The notes beneath the pieces were generated by a model. The model searched no databases and was not told the DNA's origin. It worked only from the letters and a program-made list of their open reading frames with translations. Below, piece after piece: positions 58,246 to 64,000 of a DNA stretch of 64,000 bases. The translations under genes and the position numbers were made by a program. Position 1 is the stretch's first letter. Each line of letters starts with the position of its first letter. The DNA comes from Nonomuraea sp. PA05 (lineage in GTDB: Bacteria; Actinomycetota; Actinomycetes; Streptosporangiales; Streptosporangiaceae), in contig NZ_VSEY01000003.1 in assembly GCF_008086045.1 (NCBI RefSeq), positions 349,378-413,377 on the forward strand, read 5' to 3'.

Positions 58246-59262
58246 TCAGTCCTCGGGCGGGCGCGGGGTGCTGCGCAGCCTGCCGGACGGGGCCGGCGTG
58301 TCGTCGTGGATCACCGGGTGCGGGGCGGTGTCCTCCAGCTCCTCGCTCTGCTGCTCGCTCTCGTCTGCGGTCTCCGGGCCGTGGGCGGGGTCGGGGGTGC
58401 GCTCCTCGTCCTCGAAGACGGGGTGCGGCTGGGTGTCGGCGTCCTCGCCGTTCTCGTCGTTCTCGTCGTAGGGGCGGGGGTGGACCAGGACGTCGGCGGG
58501 CTTGACGCGGTCGCCCCAGCGGACGGGGCGCTTGGGGGCCTCCTCGGGTGTCTCGGGTTCCTGCACGTCCGTGTGGACGGGCTCCTGAGAGGGCTGGGAC
58601 GGGTCCTGTAACGGCTTCACTGGCTCCTCCTCCTGTACGGCCCACTCGGCCACCCGCGTCGAGACAGGGAGGGTCTCAGGGGCGACAGGAGGGGTCTCGG
58701 GGGCGGCGGTGGGGCCGACCACCGGCGTGCTCTCCAGCAGCGCGGGCGCGGGCGCCTCGGTGGCCAGCGGGGGAGCCGCCTGGGGGCGGTGGAAGGGCAC
58801 GAGGTCCTGCTCCGCCCCGTGGTCCGCGGCCTCAGCGCGTTCCGGGCCACGTACGTGCTTGATCAGCAGTAACCACAGCCACAACGCCAGGGCCAGCATG
58901 ACCCACGGCGCCAGCGCCACGCCCACGGCGGTCTGGCGCGCGTCGAAGGCGAAGCGCACGGCCGTGGCCACGTTCACCGCGGCGGCGGCGACGATCAGCA
59001 GCACCAGCACGAACGCCGCCTGCACCCGGACCAGCATCCTGGCCGGGCGCAGCAGCAACACGCCGATCAGCGCGATCAGCAGGAGCGCGTCGAAGGCCGC
59101 CGGATAGAGGAAGGCGAGGTCGGGCCTGGCCTCGCCGGTGAGGGCCAGCGCGCGCAGGTCGTCGAAGGAGAGCGCGCACGCGGCCGCGGTGAGGGCGGCG
59201 ACCGCGAGCCCCGCCAGGGCGATGCCCAGACGGCGGAGCGTAGAGGGGGGAGTCACGTCCAT
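58246..59262 (-). CDS. DUF2637 membrane protein
   Basis: 338 residues from the ATG at 59262. Four N-terminal helices (about 10-32, 50-70, 78-100, 110-130) form the DUF2637 domain (LAFLYPAAFDALLLIALIGV, then VRFAFDARQTAVGVALAPWV). About 200 residues of acidic, Pro-rich disordered tail follow. Such proteins are actinobacterial and some are linked with conjugative elements or development; here the role is unknown. Confidence 0.83.
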   Translation of the reverse strand: MDVTPPSTLRRLGIALAGLAVAALTAAACALSFDDLRALALTGEARPDLAFLYPAAFDALLLIALIGVLLLRPARMLVRVQAAFVLVLLIVAAAAVNVATAVRFAFDARQTAVGVALAPWVMLALALWLWLLLIKHVRGPERAEAADHGAEQDLVPFHRPQAAPPLATEAPAPALLESTPVVGPTAAPETPPVAPETLPVSTRVAEWAVQEEEPVKPLQDPSQPSQEPVHTDVQEPETPEEAPKRPVRWGDRVKPADVLVHPRPYDENDENGEDADTQPHPVFEDEERTPDPAHGPETADESEQQSEELEDTAPHPVIHDDTPAPSGRLRSTPRPPED

Positions 59263-59319
59263 GGCGGTTTCGAGCCTACAGAACAATGATGGTCAGGACC
59301 GATCAAGGGAGACCCGCTC

Positions 59320-59706
59320 ATGGCAGAGCTGTCGGAAGATGTCCGCAAACTCCTGGACACGCCGAATTACGCGACGGTGACGAGCCTGAATCCCGACGGA
59401 GGGCCGCAGTCGTCGGTGGTGTGGGTGCGTACGGACGGGGACGACGTCCTGTTCTCGACCGCGAAGGGGCGCAGGAAGCCGCGCAACTTCGAGCGCGACC
59501 CGCGAGCCAGCCTGCTGGTCATCGATCCGCAGAACCCCTACCGATACGTGGAGGTGCGCGGGCGGGTGACCATGACGCCCGACCCCGAGGGCGAGCTCAT
59601 CGAGGAGCTGTCGCAGAAGTACCAGGGCACGTCCTGGACGGACAAACCGGGCACCGAGCGTCTCATCGTGCGGATCTCTCCGGACAGGGTCTTCTTGCGG
59701 GGTTGA
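59320..59706 (+). CDS. PPOX-class F420-dependent oxidoreductase
   Basis: 128 residues behind AAGGGAG. Split-barrel flavin/F420 fold: LLDTPNYATVTSLNPDGGPQ, then SSVVWVRTDGDDVLFSTAKG, RKPRNFERDPRASLLV and YVEVRGRVTMTPD. This is the FDOR-B-type pattern of actinobacteria that reduces substrates such as biliverdin or quinones. The exact substrate is unknown. Confidence 0.88.
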   Translation: MAELSEDVRKLLDTPNYATVTSLNPDGGPQSSVVWVRTDGDDVLFSTAKGRRKPRNFERDPRASLLVIDPQNPYRYVEVRGRVTMTPDPEGELIEELSQKYQGTSWTDKPGTERLIVRISPDRVFLRG

Positions 59707-59736
59707 TTTAGCGACGTGGTAAGCGCGTCGAGGCGT

Positions 59737-59742
59737 TAGCCT
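59737..59742 (+). promoter_or_regulatory. -10 element of cysS
   Basis: TAGCCT ends 7 bases before the GTG at 59750; a leaderless transcript starting with GTG is predicted. Confidence 0.45.
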
Positions 59743-59749
59743 TGCCTTC

Positions 59750-61141
59750 GTGAGCCTGCACATCTACGACACCAGCACGCGCGCCATCCGTGAATTCGTT
59801 CCGGTCGAAGCCGGCCGGGCGTCGATTTACCTGTGTGGGGCCACCGTGCAGGCTCCGCCGCACATCGGTCACATCCGCTCGGGTGTGAACTTCGACGTGC
59901 TGCGGCGCTGGCTGACGCGGTCCGGGTACGACGTGACGTTCTGCCGCAACGTCACCGACATCGACGACAAGATCATCAGGGTGTCCGCCGAGGAGGGCGT
60001 GCCCTGGTTCGTCGTGGCCGAGCGCAACCAGCGGGCCTTCACCTGGGCGTACGACACGCTCGGCTGCCTCCCGCCGACCGTCGAGCCGCGCGCCACGGGG
60101 CACGTCCCCGAGATGATCACGCTGATGGAGCGGCTGATCGAGCGCGGTCACGCGTACGCGTCCGGCGGCGACGTCTACTTCGACGTGCGCTCCTACGCCG
60201 ACCGCTACGGCTCCCTGTCCAACCAGAAGCTCGAGAACATGCGGGGCGCCGGCGACACCGACGACGAGTCGTGCAAGCGCGACTCGCGCGACTTCGCCCT
60301 GTGGAAGGGCGAGAAGCCGGGCGAGCCCACGTGGCCGACCCCGTGGGGCCCCGGGCGTCCGGGCTGGCACCTGGAGTGCTCGGCGATGGCCACGAAGTAC
60401 CTCGGCCCGACGTTCGACATCCACGGCGGCGGGATCGACCTGATCTTCCCGCACCACGAGAACGAGATCGCCCAGTCCCAGGCGGCCGGCGACGGCTTCG
60501 CCCGCAACTGGATGCACAACGGCATGCTCAAGATCGGCGCCGAGAAGATGAGCAAGTCGCTCGGCAACTCGCTGCTGATCCCCGAGATGGTGCAGAAGGT
60601 CCGCCCCGTGGAGCTGCGCTACTACCTGGCGGGGCCGCACTACCGCTCCTCCATCGAGTACTCCGAGGAGGCGCTGCAGGAGGCCGCGGCCGCGTACCAG
60701 CGCATCGAGGGCTTCGTCACGCGCGCCGCCGAGGTCATCCACGACGTCGATGCCGACGCGCCCCTCCCGCAGGCCTTCGCCGACGCGCTCGACGACGACC
60801 TCGGCACGCCGCAGGCGCTCGCCGTCGTGCACGAGGTCGTGCGCGAGGGCAACGTGGCGCTGTCGCGCGGCGACAAGGAGGCCGTCGCCCGGCTGCTGGC
60901 CGAGACCCAGAACATGCTCGACGTGCTGGGCCTCGACCCGCGCTCGCCGCAGTGGCGCGGTGCGGGCTCCGACCTGACGCCCGTCGTGGACGCGTTGGTG
61001 GCGGTGGCGTTGGAGCAGCGGAAGGCGGCCAGGGAGCGTAAGGACTACGCGGCTGCCGACGCCATCAGGAACCAGCTCGCCGCGGCCGGCATCACGGTCG
61101 AGGACACGCCGCACGGGGCGCGCTGGGAGCTCAGCCACTAG
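59750..61141 (+). CDS. cysS: cysteinyl-tRNA synthetase
   Basis: 463 residues. Class I signatures are PHIGHIRSG (HIGH) and [10 protein letters not shown] (KMSKS). Zinc ligands include Cys29 in YLCGATVQ, Cys in [10 protein letters not shown] and His/Glu in [13 protein letters not shown]. The length and C-terminal DALR-like helical domain mark CysS rather than the related ligase MshC. It charges tRNA-Cys. The end of the gene has been copied downstream several times. Confidence 0.95.
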   Translation: MSLHIYDTSTRAIREFVPVEAGRASIYLCGATVQAPPHIGHIRSGVNFDVLRRWLTRSGYDVTFCRNVTDIDDKIIRVSAEEGVPWFVVAERNQRAFTWAYDTLGCLPPTVEPRATGHVPEMITLMERLIERGHAYASGGDVYFDVRSYADRYGSLSNQKLENMRGAGDTDDESCKRDSRDFALWKGEKPGEPTWPTPWGPGRPGWHLECSAMATKYLGPTFDIHGGGIDLIFPHHENEIAQSQAAGDGFARNWMHNGMLKIGAEKMSKSLGNSLLIPEMVQKVRPVELRYYLAGPHYRSSIEYSEEALQEAAAAYQRIEGFVTRAAEVIHDVDADAPLPQAFADALDDDLGTPQALAVVHEVVREGNVALSRGDKEAVARLLAETQNMLDVLGLDPRSPQWRGAGSDLTPVVDALVAVALEQRKAARERKDYAAADAIRNQLAAAGITVEDTPHGARWELSH

Positions 61142-61335
61142 CTGCATCGAACCGAGCCGGCGGGGCTTGCTGGGGCGCGGCCACCAGTACTATGCCCGGC
61201 GGGGCTTGCTGGGAGCTCAGCCATCAGCACTCCGCCCGGCGGGGCTCGCTGGGAGCTCAGCCACCAGCGTTGGTGGAGCAGGTTAGCCGGGAGCTTGGTG
61301 GAGCAGGTTTGCCGGGAGCTCAGCCCCCTGGCACC
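61110..61335. repeat. tandem degenerate copies of the cysS 3' end
   Basis: The coding end CGCTGGGAGCTCAGCCACTAG is followed by at least three related units with a period of 39-40 bases (aligned at 61157, 61196 and 61236). Each holds GGCGGGGCT-GCTGGG and mostly GAGCTCAGCCA. Two shorter TGGAGCAGGTT-GCCGGGAGCT units follow to 61335. No coding frame runs through them. Confidence 0.8.
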
Positions 61336-61384
61336 AGCCCCGAGCCCTGTGATCTCGGTGGCTCAGGCTGACCGGCGGCCCGAG

Positions 61385-61390
61385 TACCCT
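61385..61390 (+). promoter_or_regulatory. -10 element of rlmB
   Basis: TACCCT ends 7 bases before the ATG at 61398; a leaderless transcript is predicted. Confidence 0.45.
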
Positions 61391-61397
61391 TGTTGCC

Positions 61398-62360
61398 ATG
61401 GCAGCAGGCGGTAGGGCTTCGGGCAGGCCCGCGAAGAAGAAGGGCCCGTCCAAAGGCACCGGGGGGCAGAAGCGCCGGTCGCTGGAGGGCCGCGGCGCGA
61501 CCCCGCCCGCCGAGATGCGTCACTGGTACAAGGACAAGGCGCGCGCCGAGCGCGTAGCCCGCGAGGAGCGCGGCGGCACCGGCCGCCCCGCCCCCGCCAG
61601 GCAGCGCCGCTCCGAGGACGCCCCGGAATACATCGGCGGCCGCAACCCGGTCCTGGAGGCCCTCCAGGCCGGCGTCCCGGCCAGCGCCCTCTACGTTGCT
61701 CAGCGCGTCGACAACGACGACCGCGTACGCGACTCCATCAAGGTCGCTGCCGAGCGCGGCATCGCCCTCCTCGAAGTCACCCGCGACAAGCTCGACCGCC
61801 TGACGGAGGGCGCCGTACACCAGGGCGTCGCACTTCAGATCCCGGCCTACGACTACGCGCACCCGTCGGAGCTGGTGGACCTCGCCCAGGACGCCGCCGA
61901 GGTGCCCCTCATCGTCGCCCTCGACTCCGTCACCGACCCCCGCAACCTCGGCGCCATCGCCCGCTCCGCCACCGCGTTCGGCGCCCACGGCCTGCTCATC
62001 CCGTCCCGCCGCTCGGCCGGCGTCACGGGCGGCGCCTGGAAGACCTCGGCGGGCACCCTCGCCAACCTCCGCGTCGCCCGCGCCGCCAACCTGACGGCCG
62101 CCCTACGCGAATACCGCGAAGCCGGCCTCTTCATCCTCGGCCTCGACGGCGCCGGCCAGACCGACATCGGCGACGCCGAGCTCCTCGCGGAGCCGCTGGT
62201 GGTCGTGGTCGGCTCGGAGGGCAAGGGGCTGTCGCGGCTGGTGCGGGAGCAGTGCGACGTGGTGGTGCGGATTCCTATGCAGGCGGCTGCCGAGTCGTTG
62301 AACGCGGGGGTGGCGGCTGGGGTGGCGCTGTATGAAGTCGCTCGTCACAGGCGTCTCTAG
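61398..62360 (+). CDS. rlmB: 23S rRNA (guanosine-2'-O)-methyltransferase, RlmB/TrmH family
   Basis: 320 residues. A basic disordered N-terminus (1-70) precedes the substrate-binding L30-like domain (75-150) and the SPOUT domain. SPOUT motifs are SVTDPRNLGAIARSATAFGA, VVVVGSEGKGLSRLV and IPMQAAAESLNAGVAAGVAL, which form the SAM knot. It probably methylates G2251 of 23S rRNA; tRNA-type activity cannot be excluded. Adjacent to cysS as in most actinobacteria. Confidence 0.92.
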   Translation: MAAGGRASGRPAKKKGPSKGTGGQKRRSLEGRGATPPAEMRHWYKDKARAERVAREERGGTGRPAPARQRRSEDAPEYIGGRNPVLEALQAGVPASALYVAQRVDNDDRVRDSIKVAAERGIALLEVTRDKLDRLTEGAVHQGVALQIPAYDYAHPSELVDLAQDAAEVPLIVALDSVTDPRNLGAIARSATAFGAHGLLIPSRRSAGVTGGAWKTSAGTLANLRVARAANLTAALREYREAGLFILGLDGAGQTDIGDAELLAEPLVVVVGSEGKGLSRLVREQCDVVVRIPMQAAAESLNAGVAAGVALYEVARHRRL

Positions 62361-62364
62361 CGTC

Positions 62365-62370
62365 TACACT
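62365..62370 (+). promoter_or_regulatory. -10 element of the tRNA-Thr gene
   Basis: TACACT lies 10 bases upstream of the mature 5' end of the tRNA at 62381. Confidence 0.4.
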
Positions 62371-62380
62371 GGTAGGCCGT

Positions 62381-62453
62381 GCCGACGTAGCTCAATCGGC
62401 AGAGCATCTGTCTTGTAAACAGAAGGTCAGGGGTTCGATTCCCCTCGTCGGCT
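62381..62453 (+). tRNA. tRNA-Thr (anticodon TGT)
   Basis: A complete cloverleaf of 73 bases. The acceptor is GCCGACG/CGTCGGC, the D arm GCTC/GAGC, the anticodon stem TCTGT/ACAGA with loop CTTGTAA, and the T arm AGGGG/CCCCT with TTCGATT. The anticodon TGT reads ACA. CCA is not encoded. The 3' half served as an integration site, as shown by the integrase remnant reading into it from the right. Confidence 0.97.
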
Positions 62454-62939
62454 CTGCGTGTAGAGGCCCCTGAACTGGTGTTTCCGGTTCAGGGGCCTCT
62501 ACGTTTGTAAGGACAATCGTGAGTTCCGATAGCACGAGAGCCATCCGCCGACGGTCTTGCGAAGACGCGGTGGCCGCCTGCAAGTGGATGACGTGGGGCG
62601 CAGACCCTGAGGGTGATCGCCGAGTCGGGCCGCTACGACGTGGACGGGAACGCCGGCGTGAATCTGGGGCTTGTCCAGATCCACGTCCGTCCAGCGAAGA
62701 TTGAGCAGATCGCCGCGACGAACGCCTGCGTGAGCGGTCAGCGGGAGCTGGGCCCGTTCAGCGGGGTTGTTGGGCAGCAGCTCGTCTACGAGCACGACGT
62801 CAGTGAGGGCCTTGCGGAGCACTATGTGGACGTGCTTGTCGGTGTTCGCGGCGAGTGGCCGCCTTTCCTGCCTCCGCTTGTCAGCAGGTCGTAGCGGCGG
62901 CTCTTGGTTGAAGAGTGACAGGGAGGTCGCTGAGGGCAT
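62392..62939 (-). pseudogene. tyrosine-recombinase (integrase) remnant at tRNA-Thr
   Basis: The minus strand encodes integrase pieces in shifted frames. HVHIVLRKALTDVVL and TAHAGVRRGDLLNLRWTDVDL are the core-domain start with the catalytic Arg region. HAGVPVHVVAARLGD is the segment before the Tyr box. After frameshifts near 62600, HVIHLQAATASSQDRRRMAL and TRGIEPLTFCLQDRC continue into the tRNA gene. About 100 residues with the His-x-x-Arg box are deleted. Integrases overlapping a tRNA 3' end are typical of actinobacterial integrative elements, so this is the scar of one. Confidence 0.72.
62460..62502 (+). terminator. terminator of tRNA-Thr
   Basis: GTAGAGGCCCCTGAAC and GTTCAGGGGCCTCTAC form a perfect 16-bp stem with an 11-base loop, followed by GTTTGT, starting 7 bases after the tRNA. 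Confidence 0.88.
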
Positions 62940-63285
62940 GCGGTTCCATGGTCATTGCCGGATTGCACTCATAGGGGATCAAGCGGCGGCGCGGCGCGCC
63001 GCCGTACCCCGGCCCTCCGGCCGCCCGCCGTCCGGGCGTGGGGCCTGGGAGCCGGTCCCGGACGGCGGCGGGACACCGGGCCGGGCGCCGCACGCCGGCC
63101 CCGTCGTACCAACCGGACGCATTGGCCGGGGTTGCCGCGCCGCCGCACAGATGCTGCTCGAATGCCGGTGTGCGGGCGATGATCGCCAGACGGTAGGAGG
63201 AAGCCGCGGGCGCGAGCACGAATAAGTAGCAGATGCATCGCCGACCGAGATGTGGACGCTCAGAGCCGCGTGGCATCATCACGGT
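62940..63285. other. intergenic region without a recognised gene
   Basis: 346 bases beyond the integrase remnant. Overlapping open frames on both strands have no recognisable domain, and the very GC-rich centre (62980-63130) explains them. It is probably decayed element DNA. Confidence 0.45.
63274..63279 (+). promoter_or_regulatory. possible -10 element of the CPCC gene
   Basis: CATCAT ends 6 bases before the ATG at 63286; a weak match, proposed because of the leaderless pattern elsewhere. Confidence 0.25.
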
Positions 63286-63594
63286 ATGACGCATCCCGGC
63301 ATGGAGGAAATCCGCGAGCGCAGGCGGTGGGTCTTGTCCCAGATGGCGGAGCAGGGCGGAGACCGCCTGAATCTACCGCCGGGCGATCAACCGTACACGT
63401 GCCCATGCTGCTTCCATCCCACCCTTCAGTACCGCGGCGGCTGTGGGTACTGCGAAGAATGCGATTGGGAGGACGACGGTCAGGATGATCACAACGCCGA
63501 TGTCGTCATGGGCGGCCCCAACGGGTCGGACAGCTTGACTGCAGCTCGACAGCGCTACCGCGATATGCGGGGACTGCCGCCGCTGGACCTGTGA
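63286..63594 (+). CDS. cysteine-rich CPCC-domain protein
   Basis: 102 residues from the ATG at 63286. The Cys_rich_CPCC domain is clear: YTCPCCFHPTLQYRGGCGYC followed by ECDWEDDGQDDHNADVVMGG, PNGSDSLTAARQRYRDM. The cysteines probably bind zinc. The domain is found as small stand-alone proteins and in accessory or polymorphic-toxin neighbourhoods; function unknown. Its place right after an integrase scar suggests acquired DNA. Confidence 0.82.
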   Translation: MTHPGMEEIRERRRWVLSQMAEQGGDRLNLPPGDQPYTCPCCFHPTLQYRGGCGYCEECDWEDDGQDDHNADVVMGGPNGSDSLTAARQRYRDMRGLPPLDL

Positions 63595-63839
63595 CAGCAA
63601 TTGGCCGCGAACGGTGCCAGATCAGTCTCGTGTAGGAACTGGCGCCTTAAATTATGACCTGCTGAGAGTTGCAGTACGGACCGCGCACATCATCTGGCCT
63701 GCTCTTAACTGTCTGAACCATGATCGGCCGAGCTTGATCCGCAGGTTCTTCGTTCGCGGTCGGGCGTTACGCCGCAGCAGCTCTGTATGCCGCCGAGGAA
63801 GCTCAAGATCCGGTCTTCTCTCCGTAGGTGCCAGCGGCC

Positions 63840-63845
63840 TAATCT
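63840..63845 (+). promoter_or_regulatory. -10 element of the last gene
   Basis: TAATCT ends 8 bases before the ATG at 63854. Confidence 0.4.
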
Positions 63846-63853
63846 TCGTGCTC

Positions 63854-64000
63854 ATGGCTCGCACCACTTCCAAGCCCTCGGTCGACATCACGCAGGTGTT
63901 GCCCGAGTTGGGCGCGTACGCACGAACGGCTGTCCGGCTTCACCCCCGGCCAGGGAAACCGAGCATGCATGACAGCCACATTGGAGGACCGCTGTTCTGG
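63854..64000 (+). CDS. N-terminal fragment of an uncharacterised actinobacterial protein
   Basis: 49 codons to the window edge, no stop. The sequence MARTTSKPSVDITQVLPELG continues AYARTAVRLHPRPGKPSMHD and SHIGGPLFW. It resembles the start of a family of unknown actinobacterial proteins with HPRPG...DSxxGGPLLWP. A -10 element precedes it. The bases between 63595 and 63839 hold no recognisable gene. Confidence 0.6.
   Translation, partial: MARTTSKPSVDITQVLPELGAYARTAVRLHPRPGKPSMHDSHIGGPLFW

Noticed and set aside
59750..61141. MshC (mycothiol ligase) instead of CysS
   Set aside because: Length of 463 residues, the full C-terminal helical domain and adjacency to rlmB fit cysteinyl-tRNA synthetase.
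61142..61335. Possible CRISPR-like array
   Set aside because: The 39-40 base units are contiguous and degenerate, with no unique spacers and no cas genes. They derive from the cysS 3' end.
62881..63294. 137-codon minus-strand frame after the integrase remnant
   Set aside because: Composition follows the very GC-rich stretch and no known motif is present. It could be a decayed fragment but cannot be supported.
63652..63855. Minus-strand frame MSTKIRPLAPTERRPD
   Set aside because: Its start overlaps the start of the better-supported plus-strand gene at 63854, and no domain or RBS is visible.

Overview
The window is chromosomal DNA from a high-GC actinobacterium. The gene set is mshA (mycothiol), murT/gatD (lipid II amidation), carD, nitrobindin, a Nur-like Fur, F420-type oxidoreductases, senX3/regX3-type phoR/phoP, DUF2637 and DUF2993. 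Gene order and style resemble Streptosporangiales (Nonomuraea-like) and the Streptomyces region carrying nur, mshA, gpm, phoU and cysS. The genus is inference. At least twenty genes show a TANNNT -10 element ending 6-8 bases before the start codon, so much of the region is probably transcribed leaderless; this was used to choose many starts.

Layout: 1-4.6 kb holds the end of a MoaD/ThiS protein, DUF2993, an ECF sigma/anti-sigma pair, a thioredoxin, and a sulfur operon (Cys leader peptide, DUF4395, rhodanese, DUF1416). 4.6-6.5 kb has a second ECF sigma overlapping an inverted Ada/MGMT fusion, then a cupin regulator. 6.6-16.3 kb is the most unusual block. It has a polytopic membrane protein, a three-gene operon of single-pass proteins (one with a Pro-Gly repeat tail), a membrane coiled-coil protein and a HerA-like ATPase. 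16.4-25.2 kb is mostly core: murT-gatD, BrkB, DsrE, nitrobindin, DUF2470, a candidate structured RNA, nur, ygfZ, dtd, asparaginase, a small regulator and an LLM oxidoreductase.

25.2-34.2 kb contains DUF2207, a FAD monooxygenase with a divergent GntR-TetR fusion regulator, TetR/tautomerase, AlaX, an SGNH esterase, an HbhA-like protein with its XRE regulator, and an M56 peptidase/BlaI pair. 34.4-52.8 kb mixes accessory and core genes: a collagen-like protein with about 127 unbroken Gly-X-Y triplets, a macro domain, a GH2/AbfB hydrolase, SDR plus methyltransferase, mshA, ybjN, gpmA, a regulator/racemase pair, a PhyH oxygenase, a secreted beta-helix protein behind a LacI-type operator, and a divergent P450/alpha-dioxygenase-like pair.

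52.8-62.4 kb is again core: phoU/phoR/phoP with PHO boxes, carD-ispF, two GlsB-type stress membrane proteins with Shine-Dalgarno-masking hairpins, DUF2637, a PPOX enzyme, cysS, rlmB and tRNA-Thr(TGT). The last 1.5 kb, beyond the tRNA, is an integration scar: a broken tyrosine integrase reading into the tRNA, a CPCC-domain gene and the start of an unknown gene. Four genes carry short duplicated copies of their own 3' ends just past the stop codon.
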